From contig NC_088344.1 of NCBI RefSeq assembly GCF_036884655.1, positions 36,492,501-36,556,500 of the forward strand: a stretch of DNA of 64,000 nt. Direction: 5' to 3'. The stretch comes from Musa acuminata AAA Group (taxonomy: Eukaryota; Streptophyta; Magnoliopsida; Zingiberales; Musaceae). The position numbers and the translations under genes are program-made. Below the pieces are notes generated by a model, which was not told the DNA's origin, ran no database searches, and saw only the letters and a program-made list of their open reading frames with translations. This document shows positions 51,225-63,518 of this stretch, in pieces. The number at the start of each line of letters is the position of its first letter. Position 1 is the first letter of the stretch.

Positions 51225-52869
51225 CTATCTCCATGGGAATTCTCCCGTTGGCCTCGCTGTGTCGTGCGCAGTAGTTTCCAGCCATGAGAGCAGCTCTTCA
51301 GCATTTATGGCGACTGCTGACGATTCAAAAGAGGCAGGGAGAAAGGGACGAAAGTTTCATCATCGTCGATGAGAACAACTTTTGCGTGGTCGCAATTGTG
51401 GCCTGACATAATCTATTGAAAAGCTGGAACGATTACGTCCAACAATTACAAATTGGAGTTAATCTGGTGATCGCAGCTAAGAGAGATTAGGGAGTTCCAC
51501 GGACAGGGGAGGTGGGTGTGAGATCAGCTTTTGGGCTGCGGATTAAGTAGTCGAAAAGAAAAGGATGTCGAAGGACAGAGATGAGTCAGATGTGAAGAGA
51601 CGGTCGGAGTGAGGGTGTGGTTCTGAGTCAGCCTCGACGCGATCATCGGTGGCGAATCTCCTGACGCCTTCATTTCTCCTGTAAAATATTTGCTCAGCTC
51701 GCCAAAGCTGCCGGTAGATTCGCCTCCGGCAGCCATCCCAGTAAATGCATCCTAAAACCAAGAGACATGCAAAATCCGGTGATCTTATTCTTTAATGTGA
51801 AAAGAGGATCTCGATCTACCGTGGTAGACTTGATCGGGTCCCACTCATCTTATTTGTTTGTTTGTTTCATGTTTCAACTCATGACACGAAGTGAATATTT
51901 TAAAATAATAAAAAATTTTAATTTTAATTTAATTTAAAAAGATTTGATGTCTGTGTTATTCTTTGGATTCTTAAGTCAATAAATATCTCAAACAAATTTA
52001 AAATATTTAGTAAAAAATTTAGAAGATTTTAGAGAAAGAAAAAAATTAAAATCCTTATATATCAAATAATTAGTGAAGTTGAGAGGATTCGAAAGGCATA
52101 ATTAGTATAATTATTAGGATTCAATCGGATATAATTGGTATTAAAATTGGGAGCATATAACAGTTCTCAAATAAAAGTGGGATAGATTTGAAACACAAAA
52201 AAGAAAAAACATAAGGTAGGAATTACAAAATAATAATATTTAATTTCATAAAAATATTTACTGACTCTCAAGTCTTCTATGCTTTGATCTACTAGGATAA
52301 TTACATGTAAGCATAGAATAATAACTTAAACTAATATCATATTATCTTATCTCTTATTTGAATTAACTAAGACTCTCTATAATCAATTTATCTAAACCTC
52401 TTATCTAATATTAAATTAATAAAATCCTACCTAACCAAAATAAAGACTTACAACTCTATCTTATCTATAAAATAAAATTCTAGATATTTCTCCCAAACAT
52501 AACAAAGTAGATTCCAAAGTGCATAAAGTTGATGAACTGTGAACTATCTATCTAACCAACTAACTAACTAAATAACTATATATATATATATAATGAATAA
52601 ATAATTTAATTAAAAATATATTTATATAATATAAAAATGTCTAGTACATGCATCTAATATTATCCCTCAATTATGGATATTGTATTTCAAAGAATGCTTT
52701 TAAGAATTTAAAAAAAATCAAGATTATTAAAATATTTAGAGTTTGGTGTCAAAGTGCTATTGTAATTTTTTTTTTTAATTATAAATAATTTTTTTTATTT
52801 TATTCATTATTATTCTTACTACTCAGATGAAATATTTCAAGATATATTATGTTTATCAGAGGAGCCTGA

Positions 52870-53870
52870 CATAAAACAAGAAATCTTAATAGAGACATAC
52901 TCATATTTATACTCAATGTACCTTGGAACAATCAAAATGTACAAGAATATGAAATAACATTATTGGTCGTCAAAAAAATCGTAATTCAATTTATTGAGAA
53001 GTGTCTCACATGTCAATAAATTAAAATAGACCAACAAGTACCTCGAGAACATTGTAAATACTCGAATGAAAATAGAAAGAAGTTAGCATAAATTTTGTTA
53101 TATGTTTGGCTAAAACTAATAAAAGACAATGAAATTTGAGTCATTGTTGATAGATTGATTAAGATAGCCTACTTCTTACCTATTCATGCTAGGTATTCCA
53201 TAAACCAATATGCTCAATTGTATACCCATAAAATAATTAGATTCCATAGTATGTCAACGTTCATTGTGCCAGATAGAGACTCCTAATTCAAATCAGAATT
53301 TTGGATAAGTCTACGTAAGATATTATGGATAAAGTTAACTTATAGTACTACTTTTCATCATATAAATAATCAATAAAAAAAATCATTCAGATATTAGAGG
53401 ATATGTTATGAGCTTGTCAAAGACTTTAAGGGATTATGATGTAAATATTTACTCTTGATAGAGTTTGCCTATAATAACAATTACCGGGAATACACCATTT
53501 GAAGTATAATAGAAATTATTGATCACTTATTCATTAGCATGAGATAGATGAAAAAAAAATTTGGATTAGATTTGGTGAGATAAATAATAGAGATAGACAA
53601 AAAAAAAAGATTTATCAAAGTATGAAGGCATCAAAACATACATAAATATTATGTCGATAATAAGTAGAGACCTTTAAAATTTGAAATAAGCAATAAGATA
53701 TTATTAAAGACGATACTAACAAAAGGAGTTACGAGGTTTAAGAAGATAAGCTAAGTTCTCGATATATAGAGCCTTATGAAATTCTTGATAAAATTGATGA
53801 TGTTACCCATAGATTAGCCTTACCTTCTACATTAATATATGTACATAATAATTTAAAATATTAATATAAT
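52870..53870 (+). mobile_element. Degenerate Ty3/gypsy retrotransposon integrase fragment
   Basis: With frequent stops and frame changes, the plus strand still reads the C-terminal pol order of a plant gypsy element. First comes a GTIKMYKNMK-HYW then EKCLTCQ block (zinc-binding region, about 52920-53020). Then follow VIVDRLIKIAYFLPIHARY (about 53138-53200), QLYTHKIIRFH, TFIVPDRDS and EFAYNNNYRE (about 53460-53490). Finally LSSRYIEPYEILDKI and THRLALPSTL appear (about 53750-53840), matching the chromodomain-proximal tail. No LTRs or earlier pol domains were identified, so this is an old, inactive remnant. Confidence 0.8.
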
Positions 53871-54172
53871 TTATATTTAATAATTAACTTACATAAACTA
53901 ATATAAATAACTATAATAACATATTATAATTTTAAAACTTTTAAGGTATATATATACACTCATATGCCAAACTAAATTTTAACTAAAAAAATTTGTTAAT
54001 CATTGACTCTTTTTGTATATACAACAAAATCAATAATAATAAATCATAATATCTCATTTATTTGGGATATATATAAGTTAATATATAAGTATTTATGTAT
54101 GTATATATATATATACATAAATACCTGTATATATACATTTCTCCATACAAGTTATATATGTGCATACATAAA

Positions 54173-54175
<3 letters not shown>

Positions 54176-54209
<34 letters not shown>
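54176..54209. repeat. (TA)n microsatellite
   Basis: TA run of about 34 bases inside AT-rich repeat debris; further short TATATA runs lie around 54100-54160. Confidence 0.9.
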
Positions 54210-54213
<4 letters not shown>

Positions 54214-55509
54214 TTGTATGTGTGTATTAATGTATGAAAAGATTGTGGATCAACTTATAGAATTGAATATCATTGCATCTTAAAAACTATATCTTCTAAA
54301 GAGATGGATTCTCCATCATAATGACTTCCCATGTAACATGTTTCTTGCATGCTTTAAGAGTCTAGAGTATGCTAAGCGTGGTCGCTCTAGCACTAAGTCA
54401 ATCGAAGCAAGTCTTCAACAATAACTAATATGGTTTTATTTATAGTCGAGAGAAATATTTCTAAAATAGAAAAATATTTTAAACAATAATATCTTCCTAC
54501 TCTTGCCAACTTAGTATGTGTCGGAAATTGAGTTGATCTTATTTATAGTTGAGGGTAATATTTCTAAAATATAAAATATTTTAAACAATAATATCTTCGG
54601 CCAACTTAGTTTGTCTCGGAAATTGAGTTGCTCTTATTTATAGTTGAGAAGAATATTCTTAAAATATTTTAAAGAATAGTCTCCTCTTACTCATCCAACG
54701 TAGTATGTCTCGGGAACTAAAGTTACTCTTATTTATAGTTAAGGGAAATATTTTTAAGATATAATATATTAAAGAATAGTCGTATATATATATATACCAT
54801 CGCGGGCAGAAGAGCAATAGCTTGCCTACCCGTGTGACATGGCTTACTCGACTAGCCGCAATGTGATTGGAGGAGATAGTGGAGCCCAGACGACCGTAGA
54901 TGTCGACGGGTTACAAGAGTCGGTCGGTTTGGTAGGCGAACGAAAGAGTGCTGATACCAAAATCATGGGGGTAAAGTTGGTTTGCGTTTCGTGAGGTCCC
55001 ACATGTGTCTCCCAGTCATCACAAAGGTTAACGAGTGGGTGGAATAGAGTGTGTTCTGCTGCGTGAATGACGCGAATCTAAAAGTAACAGCTGGATGCGT
55101 CCCCAATTTAATAGCTCTCTCGTTGTAAACTCGGGACCCACCTACCGTTCGAAGTTTGCCTCACGACTCGGGGTACGACCAGGTGATCGCTCTGCTTATC
55201 ACGCGTTTCGTGTCGCTTGAATCGCGAGTTGAGTCGTGGGAACGACTGATTTGGGAACAACATATCGTCTCCAATTTTGGTTCGGAAGGGGAACAGAATA
55301 AGGCAACTCTTCGTTATCTCCAACGGAAGACCCGACGACTTGTCCCCCGTTTCCGTCCCATCGCCGTCACGCTTTCTCCGTTTCCCATTAATAATCCCAC
55401 TTCGTTCGGAAAAACCTATCGTTGTTGTAGCGAAGGGAGAGCGCGCTCTCCCAATCTGAATGCCTTTGAGGAGCAAGCAGAAGGTTGAAGGATTAGGATC
55501 CGATCTCTG

Positions 55510-56928
55510 ATGTCAGAGGCCGCAAAGAAGACGACGAGCGAGCAGGAGAGGAGAGGGAAGAACGGCAAGGACCTCCTCCTTGGCCGCTTCGAGGTCGGGA
55601 AGCTCCTTGGCGCCGGAAGCTTCGCCAAGGTCTACGTCGCCCGCAACGTGCTCACCGATAAGCTCGTCGCCATCAAGGTCCTCGACAAGGATAAGATCGT
55701 CAAGGGCGGATACATGGGGCACATCAAGCGTGAGATCGCCGTCCTCCGCCGAGTTCGCCACCCCTACATCGTGCAACTCTTTGAAGTAATGGCCACCAAG
55801 ACCAAGATCTACCTCGTGATGGAGTACGTCCGCGGCGGCGAGCTCTTCTCTCGAGTCAACAAAGGCCGCCTCCCCGAGGACAACGGCCGCCCCTACTTCC
55901 AGCAGCTGATCTCCGCCGTCGCTTTCTGCCACGCTCGCGGCGTCTTCCACCGCGACCTCAAGCCCGAGAACCTCCTCGTCGACGAGCGCGGCGACCTGAA
56001 GGTCTCCGACTTCGGGCTCTCCGCCGTGGCCGAGCAGAAGCGAGCCGACGGTCTCTTCCACACCTTCTGCGGCACCCCGGCCTACCTCGCGCCCGAGGTG
56101 CTCTCCCGGAGGGGCTACGACGGTGCAAAGGTAGACGTCTGGGCCTGCGGCATCATCCTCTTTGTACTCATGGCGGGTTACCTCCCCTTCACCGACCGCA
56201 GCCTCCTGACCATGTACCGGAAGATCTACATGGGCGTGTTTCGGTGCCCCCGGTGGTTCTCCGATGACCTCGTCCACTTCCTCCACCGCCTCCTCGACGT
56301 CAATCCCCAGACCCGAATCACCATCCCCGAGATCATGGCGAATCCCTGGTTCACGAAAGGGTTCCGGCGCGTCGAATTCTACATCGAAGACAACCAACTG
56401 CACAGCCTGGGTGATCCAGAAGATGAACAGACGCAGAGCAACGATGAACCCTACGAATCGGGGTCTGAATCGGACTGCTCCGTTGCCTCCTGTCCAGCGT
56501 CGCTCTCCTACGAGCAGCGTGAGCCGCGAGGGCCGCAGAGCCTCACAGCGTTCGACATCATATCCTTCTCCAAGAGCTTCAACCTGTCGGGGCTGTTCGA
56601 GGAAACAGGGGAGACTAGGTTTCTGTCCAAGGAGCCGGTGTCGGAGATCGTGGCGAAACTGGAGGATATTGCGAAGGCCATGAGTTTCAAGGTGAGAAGG
56701 AAGGCCTGTCGGATCAGCTTGGAAGGAACGAGGGAGGGAGAGAAGGGCCCGCTGACCATCGGCGTGGAGATATACGAGCTAACGCCGTCAATTGTGGTGG
56801 TGGAGGTGAAGAAGAGGGCCGGGGACGAACAGGAGTACGAAGAATTCTGCAGCAAGGAGCTGAAGCCCGGGATGCAACACCTCATCTACGAGTCGCCTCC
56901 CGTCGCCAAAGCCACTTCGAGCTCATAG
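55510..56928 (+). CDS. CIPK: CBL-interacting protein kinase (SnRK3), 472 aa, intronless
   Basis: A single GC-rich exon belonging to the intronless CIPK clade. The kinase domain spans about residues 27-282: LGAGSFAKVY (33-42), Lys56 in VAIKVLDK, HRDLKPEN with Asp149, DFGLSA, GTPAYLAPEVL, then FRCPRWFSDD and ITIPEIMANPWF. An acidic/Ser-rich junction follows (about 303-330). The regulatory NAF/FISL region then reads LTAFDIISFSKSFNLSGLF (345-363). A C-terminal PPI-type domain has the block VEIYELTPSIVVVEVKKRAGD. CIPKs are activated when a Ca2+-loaded CBL sensor binds the NAF motif and relieves autoinhibition, then phosphorylate membrane transporters. Here Thr346 replaces the usual Asn of NAF. The large antisense frame is a shadow of GC-rich codons. 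Confidence 0.96.
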   Translation: MSEAAKKTTSEQERRGKNGKDLLLGRFEVGKLLGAGSFAKVYVARNVLTDKLVAIKVLDKDKIVKGGYMGHIKREIAVLRRVRHPYIVQLFEVMATKTKIYLVMEYVRGGELFSRVNKGRLPEDNGRPYFQQLISAVAFCHARGVFHRDLKPENLLVDERGDLKVSDFGLSAVAEQKRADGLFHTFCGTPAYLAPEVLSRRGYDGAKVDVWACGIILFVLMAGYLPFTDRSLLTMYRKIYMGVFRCPRWFSDDLVHFLHRLLDVNPQTRITIPEIMANPWFTKGFRRVEFYIEDNQLHSLGDPEDEQTQSNDEPYESGSESDCSVASCPASLSYEQREPRGPQSLTAFDIISFSKSFNLSGLFEETGETRFLSKEPVSEIVAKLEDIAKAMSFKVRRKACRISLEGTREGEKGPLTIGVEIYELTPSIVVVEVKKRAGDEQEYEEFCSKELKPGMQHLIYESPPVAKATSSS

Positions 56929-57597
56929 TAAGGCGAGAAGAAACATAACCGATTAGGACATATCTTATTAGATACACTATTTGTGCAGCAGTTGCTTGCA
57001 TCGTTTTCTTTCATATTTGATGATTTGGATGTATTCATTGAAAGATTCCAATCTGTAAATATACCTTCTGCAAGAAGTTGGCTACACTTTGCAGGCACCA
57101 AAACAGCAGTCATACGCATTCCACCTTCTTGCAATAAGTTTTGAGTAAACCGAGCAGGCAAACAAAACAGCAGTCATCATCACCTCCGCTTCCTCACTGG
57201 ACTTCAGTTAGCCACGAGAGAGAGCAAAGCTCAAGTACAACAGAGAAATATTAAGGAATTTACACTCTGGTCATATAATCTTGGTCCCCAATGCACCAAG
57301 TTGCGGTAATCGAACATACAATGATTATACATATTCAAGTTCGTAGTAGATCTGTATCGACACACCCTGGTCTCTCGCAAAGCCTATAGACTGCGGAAGA
57401 CCCCTGGTTCACAATTGATCACTATGGCTAAAGAAAGAGGATGATGGATCTCCGATGGTTCAACCGTACAACAAAGAGCAGGAAGATGAGCACATTGAGG
57501 TTCACATGACGATGGACGACCAATATACAAGAAAGTTGCCGCGTAGTTCTACAAAGAGGTCCAGGTTTGGATGGAGCAACACGAAATTTCAGGGGGA
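56929..57597. other. Convergent intergenic region between CIPK and MRH1-type gene
   Basis: Both neighbouring genes end here, so it should contain their 3' UTRs. No additional gene or structured repeat was recognised. Confidence 0.65.
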
Positions 57598-60500
57598 TCA
57601 GCTCGCTTCGACCGACAGGATCTCGAGTTCTGCCCACCAAAGTGGAGAGAGTCTTGGTGTGGCTGCTTCGGGTGAAATCGCAATCACTGCCCTCAACTTA
57701 GAAGTAACTTCCTTCATGGTCGGCCTCTTGCTCGGGTCGGGATTGATGCAAGCTTGGATGATCTCGCAAATGATCTTTAGTTCCTCTTCCTTGTGGGTCT
57801 TCAAACTGGGATCAACCAAGGAGCCAACACCACCATTACCATTGAGGTACTCCACAACCTGTTGTTTCAGCGGAGCAGGTATCTTAGAGCCGCTACCACA
57901 TCATCTAGTCCTCTTAAGAAACAAAAGATTTATGCTAGCACTTTTTGGACAATTCAAGAGGAAAAGAAAGAAATAAGAAACTAAAAGGCTCTCGCTACTA
58001 GTAACCAGGACTGTGATATGTGCCAGCTTACCGAGTTCAGAAGGGAGTCTTGTTCTTCAGAATATGGAACCTTTCCAGAAACTATTTCTAACAACAGGAT
58101 TCCAAAACTATAAACATTGCCTGCAGGATCTGCAGAAAGGGATTCAGAGGGATCAAGGTCATCGTCTCCATTTGTCTTTCCCTCGCTGACAATTTCTTTC
58201 CAAACACTGACATCCGCAATCTGCATGGGATTAATCAGCTTATAATCATATATAACAAGAAGAATAAGTCATAGATCCATCTATTCCTAGCATCTAATAG
58301 AGCCACCATATTGTAGACACTGTTGGTTCACCTTGGCAGCAAAATCCTCTGATACGAGGATCGAGCTCGACTGCAGGTTGGGATGGGGCACGGATGGGTT
58401 CAGCTCATGCATGTGCTGGATACAGTAGGCCATCCCCATAATTATCCTCATTCTAGCACTCCAATCAAGTTGCTCAAATTCTTCTACTGCACAACAGTTA
58501 GATTTGTTATTAGTTTGGTCTGTCATTAACTGCTTCGATGCCAAGCTTTCACCAAATGCATTATTCTTTTCTCACCATGAAGATGCTCATAGAGTGTGCC
58601 ATTAGGTGCATATTCAAGGACCATCATTCTCATAAATGGCTCATCCTCCTCACAGTAACCGAGGAGGTTGACAAAGTTCTTGTGATTCATACGAGACAGC
58701 GTGTCTATCTGTATGTCCAAGAGGACGAAAATATGTCAATGCACTGGCCATGCATCAATTTAACATGTGGAGTATAGGCAGAGAAGATAAACTGCAACAA
58801 AAATACCAAGAATGAAAAACCTTTTTCCTGAAAAGAAATTCTGAATGCCTTGACCAATCATCGGTAGATGTGATGGTGGTTGATACTACTGCTATCTCGA
58901 CCCCACTTGATAATGTTCCCTTGTAGATTGTGAAATCTGGATAGCTGACAACAATATTGCTGAAATCCTCACAAGCAGCTTCAAGCTCTGGGCGCTTTAA
59001 TTTTGGTACCCCTTTAAGTATGAGAGAGAAGATATTAAGTTGGGTGTATTGGCATGCATGAGAACAAACATTTAGTTCAATGAAAACATTTCCCTGTGTA
59101 AACTAATTAGAAGCACAGTCTCCCTTGCTACCAGTGCATCAGGAAAGATGAAGCATTCAATAACCCAGTGAATAGAACATATTGCTGGTAGTAGATCAGG
59201 TGGCATTTAAGTCGCACCAAAACTAAGTAGCAAAAAATAAGCCTTCTTCAATAAGCTATTTTTTGTGCTTAAATCTGCCTTGAAGCATGCCCATTACCTA
59301 CAACCTAAATAATTTTCCTGATGGGAGAAGGCTTCTCTGTAAAGATTCTGATAACGAACTTAAAGATCACTTCATACAAATTCTGTTTTCATACATCCAT
59401 TTTACTCTAGGTGAACAGATCACATGAAATGTAGCACCAGTAAACTAAGTCAACTTCACTGCACATCCCCATGTTTTGAGCTGGAATCAATTAATTATAA
59501 ATGATAATCTAAACATGAGAAGAGCCTAACTAGACAAAATGTTGAAACTAAATAGCTCACCCTGATCAAATAGTTATTATATCCTGACATGTCAAAACAA
59601 GTATCATATTATTAACGACCAAACATAGTAAGTAGAAAGGGATTCACCTGTTACAAATGCCTTCTGTAACTGACCACTTAGGCCAGTTTTCCAAGGACCT
59701 ATAGTAGATGAATTCTTGCTGCGGCAAACCAAAAACATGCATGTCACCAGGGTAAGAAGCAAAGCAGCCGCCGGAAGAACAAGAACGTATAACCATGTTG
59801 CTGATTTTTTGTTCAACGGAATATCATTCCCAGCAGAATCCGTAGGCTTTGTCGGTGTTGATTCAGGAGGAGTTTTCGAAGGAGAAACTGGTGCTGGAGT
59901 TTGAGGAGGTATAGGAGCTGGGGCTGGCTTTAGTTTAGATTTATCTCTTATTGCAGGAAATGAGCCACTTGCAATAGGTGGAACAGTGACCGCTTGAAGT
60001 ACAGGACCATTGCTTCCAGGAGCAGCAGGGAGGTTTCTGGTTTCTTCAACCAGCCTACGGCGTGCAGTTGGTACATGTACATTTGACGTTATATATGGCT
60101 CACCAAAACCAGCTGCAGTCAGTAAATATTATAATTTCTGTTGAGTTAAAACTCTTCTAGTGGTCAACGATATTGAATCAACAGTATATATTTTTTTCAC
60201 TTACTGGCTAAATAATTGTTTCTTTCCTTTTGTCCATCTGCAAGACTTCCTTCAGATCTAAGGCTTGGAAGCAAAACTCTTCTGCATTTGAGAGACATTT
60301 ATAAAAAATTGTCATCAGCTATCAGAAAAGTTATTGCCGAGATAAAAACATACAAAAAGGTAGAAGAAAAATTCTTACAGGGGTGAAATGTCAAGGATCT
60401 GTATAATTCTTCCTTCAAATGGGATCAGAAAGGAGTTAAATTTCTTCAGCGTTTGCCAACCAGTCTCCCAGAAGCTGATATTTAATAATAATAGCAATAA

Positions 60501-63500
60501 TGTGAATATCAAAATCCATTCCTTCAACTTATACAGATTACTTGTAGAGTATGAAAAAAAAAAAAGAACTAGTCAAAATGCAAATACAAGTATCTGGACA
60601 ATAGAAGCTAATGATGAATCTTAATAGAGAAATTAGTTTGAGTCCCTTGGCCTACCCAATTTCTAGTGAGAAGCTATTGTCGACAACAGCTTTGCTTCCC
60701 AATAATTTAATTCGGATTTACTTAATTTCTAGTCATATCCATAATACATTTTAAAATTCTTCTAGCCAGATTAAAGAAAAAAAATTAAAATTGCACATTA
60801 CTCCTGTGGGTGACTAGTTCATTATTTGATCTTTTACATGTATTTGCAGAATACTATCATGCTTTCATGATAATGATAGAGCAGTCATGATTAAGTATAC
60901 AAAGCTACATATGCATTTTTGCCCTCTCTGGCGTCAGACTATTTCCATTTCTTAAGAACATTAGTTTGCAGTATTTCAGAATGTCAAGAACATAGGTTTA
61001 TACATACCCCAATTCCACATTTTGGTTGATATGACCAGAACAATCTGACAATTTCACCATTTAAATAAACAGTAACGCAAGTAGAAATGTCGAAGGATAT
61101 GAAAGGTCAAAACAAATACAGAAATTACACAAAAGAAGCATAAATCATTGGCTTGGCAGCATGGATCCTTCCCACTATTGAACCAAACATACATACAGAA
61201 AAGGTCCTTTAGAATTTAATCAGGGATAAGCTTTTCCCAGTATCTACTATATTATTGTTTATTAATTGTTGACTATTTTAATTCTTTTATTCCTTACTTT
61301 GACATCATCAACAGAACAAGCAAGTTCATTTGGGAAAAGATAATCATTGCTTCATTGGTTCAGCCTATATGAGATATAAACTTGCGTGAAAACAGCCTGG
61401 CTACATTGAAGCATGAATCTTACATGAAATACTTCACACTGCCTATTACACATTGAATCTCATGGCTTCTTTTCATAATTTAAATTCTTAGTATAAAGTT
61501 AACAGAAAGAGGATCACCTATGGTGCAATTCAATTATAGTGCAATTCACCTTTAACCTTAAAGTTATTTACTCGAAGAAAGAGAATCAGAATTACCTACA
61601 TGCTTATCAACATGAATAGGTTCCAGAAACATGTAGAAAAAGGATATGTGACTTACCAATTCTTAACTTTCCTGTTAACATGACCCAGATTATTAGCCAT
61701 ATCACAAGAAAGGTTCTGATCATGCATCAGATCAAAGTGCATGTTAGGATTTTGGATCAGAAGTGTGTTGCCTTGCAACTTGTTATGGCAAAGCAGACTG
61801 CAAAAGGAAAACAGCAACATTTCCTCATAAGTTACTTTCCTCAGCTGATGAAGCAAAATTGTAAATCTGTAACAAGAGACTCACAGATGCTTGAGAGAGA
61901 GAATTTCTCCAATCTCCTTGGGAATTGTACCATTTAGCATGTTGTTCCTCAAGTCTAAGAGCTCCAACATGGTTAGTCCTCCAATCTCCTTAGGGATGAC
62001 ACCATAAAAATTGTTTCTGTAAAGTACACTGTTGACAGAAAACTAGTTATTATGACAATGGAAATAATGATAACATTAGAGATCCTAGTGCATCAAACTA
62101 AGTTTAACCAAGCTATTGATGACCTGAACATATTAAAATTGACAGCCAACAATTAGCCTAGTGGACTGTGCCCTTCTAATATTAGGAAGAAGTTCCGTTT
62201 GCTAAGATTGTGAAGGTGCAAGGAGTTGCCTAGTTGTAATGTGTTAGCAGCTTGTGTGATTCCATTTTCATGTCTTTCTTTTCTTTTTCACTTATTCTCC
62301 TGCTGCCATACTTGTGCCGATACAACAGTGTGCTAGGCCATCTTGACACAGACGTCAAACACTTGTAATGGATATGACAATCCTTGCTTGAGAATGTGCT
62401 ACCCTCAAAATAATAGGAAAACATGTAAGATGCTTAATAGGTGTTTACGAGGAAGAATTTTCTGCAAGAAGCATCAGAAAGATGGAGCACTGGCAAGTTG
62501 ATGTGGATGGGAATAAAAACAGATGGCACAGACATTTTACTGGAACAGAAATAGGTAGAGAGAAATAGTTTCTTATGAATATTTCCTTCATTCCCTGTAT
62601 GTTCATAAGAAAAATATCTGTTACTGTAAAGTTCTACAAAAAAGATATTTGATCAACTCAAGCTGATGCTAACAGGTTTTTATTTTACACATCTTATCAA
62701 ATCATGGTTCCTTCTATTCAACATTGGCTATATTCAGACGAAAGGAAAGATTCTCCACCCACATATTATGCAAATATTATTTTAAATATGAAATTAATAA
62801 AACTTACAGAGCTCTCAGGTGACTGAGATTCCCAAGCTCAGGTGCCAAAATTCCTCGCAGAGAAAATTCTTTAAGGTTCCTACAAATGTGCAACATTGTT
62901 AGACCTTGAACCCATCATAAGATACCATCACATGAATGTGCAACACTTTTACAGAATGTAAGATGTGAGTTTAAAGCAGAAGACACTAATCAAGGTTGAA
63001 TACTTTAGAAGTCAACAATGCTTCATATTAAGACAATTCTTGTGCGCAATTGGTTCATGTCGATCGTCGATAATCGTTTAAGCATCCATTCTAATGCTAC
63101 ATCCTACTCCAATGCTTCCACGAAGAACAAAATGCACAAGACCACAACATCGAGAGAGACACAGCATAAAGAGGGAGATGATCTTACAACGTGACTACTT
63201 TACCATCGGCGCAATGAACACCGGTCCAATTGCAGGGGTCGTCGTCGCTGGGATTCCAATTCTGCAATGCCCCGTAAGGATCAGACTCCACTCTCGAACG
63301 GAATTCCAACAGCGATAACCCTTCATAAAAAAAACCAACCTTTTTTGAGATACCACCATCATCTTCGACACCACGGTGACAAATGCATCGACAAATTAAC
63401 ATGCACGAATACCTTCGAGGTTGATCGACAAGCACTCATCGCTGAGGAGGTGGATCATCAGGACCACGCATAACACCTTGTGTAAATGGAAACGGAACAG

Positions 63501-63518
63501 ATTCCATCGACCCCCCAT
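57598..63518 (-). CDS. LRR receptor-like pseudokinase (MRH1/At3g56050-type), 720 aa, 13 exons
   Basis: Exons on the minus strand are 63518-63413, 63320-63188, 62879-62808, 62028-61885, 61797-61657, 60474-60379, 60281-60205, 60112-59648, 59011-58821, 58708-58576, 58486-58332, 58220-58032 and 57858-57598. All are in frame. A signal peptide (about 1-32) precedes the LRR N-cap DPCNWTGVHC and about three leucine-rich repeats (LRALVLYRNNFYGVIP, MLELLDLRNNMLNGTIP). A Pro-rich extracellular stem and a membrane segment at about 363-386 follow. The kinase-like domain lacks the Gly loop, the VAIK lysine (VEIAVVSTT), the HRD motif (HPNLQ at 554-558) and DFG (IADVSVW). It should be catalytically dead. The C-terminus PEAATPRLSPLWWAELEILS is the hallmark of the MRH1/MDIS-like family, linked to root-hair and pollen-tube signalling. 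Confidence 0.93.
61008..61044 (-). other. Candidate mini-exon or exon-end duplication inside intron 5 of the MRH1-type gene
   Basis: On the minus strand a 37-base segment is bracketed by a plausible acceptor (tgtcag) and donor (gtatgt). Its sequence ggtcatatcaaccaaaa...ggaattgg resembles the end of exon 5 (ggtcatgttaacaggaaa...gaattg). If included, the first codon at the junction becomes TGA, so it would truncate the protein. Confidence 0.35.

Larger units (their letters stand above)
50848..55509. other. Large intergenic region with AT-rich retroelement debris
   Basis: 50848-51800 is NAT leader and promoter. A 70-codon minus-strand frame at 51524-51736 (starting MAAGGESTGSFGELS) may be an orphan exon but is not recognised. 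51850-54830 is very AT-rich and contains a Ty3/gypsy relic and a (TA)n array. 54830-55509 rises in GC and is the CIPK promoter and 5' UTR. Confidence 0.6.

Noticed and set aside
51524..51761. 70-codon minus-strand frame starting MAAGGESTGSFGELS, with a possible acceptor before it
   Set aside because: I cannot match it to a family or to neighbouring exons; it may be a relic exon but the evidence is insufficient for a gene call.
55513..56403. 296-codon minus-strand frame opposite the CIPK gene
   Set aside because: Shadow of the CIPK codons; sequence is a mirror of GC-rich third positions with no recognisable domain.
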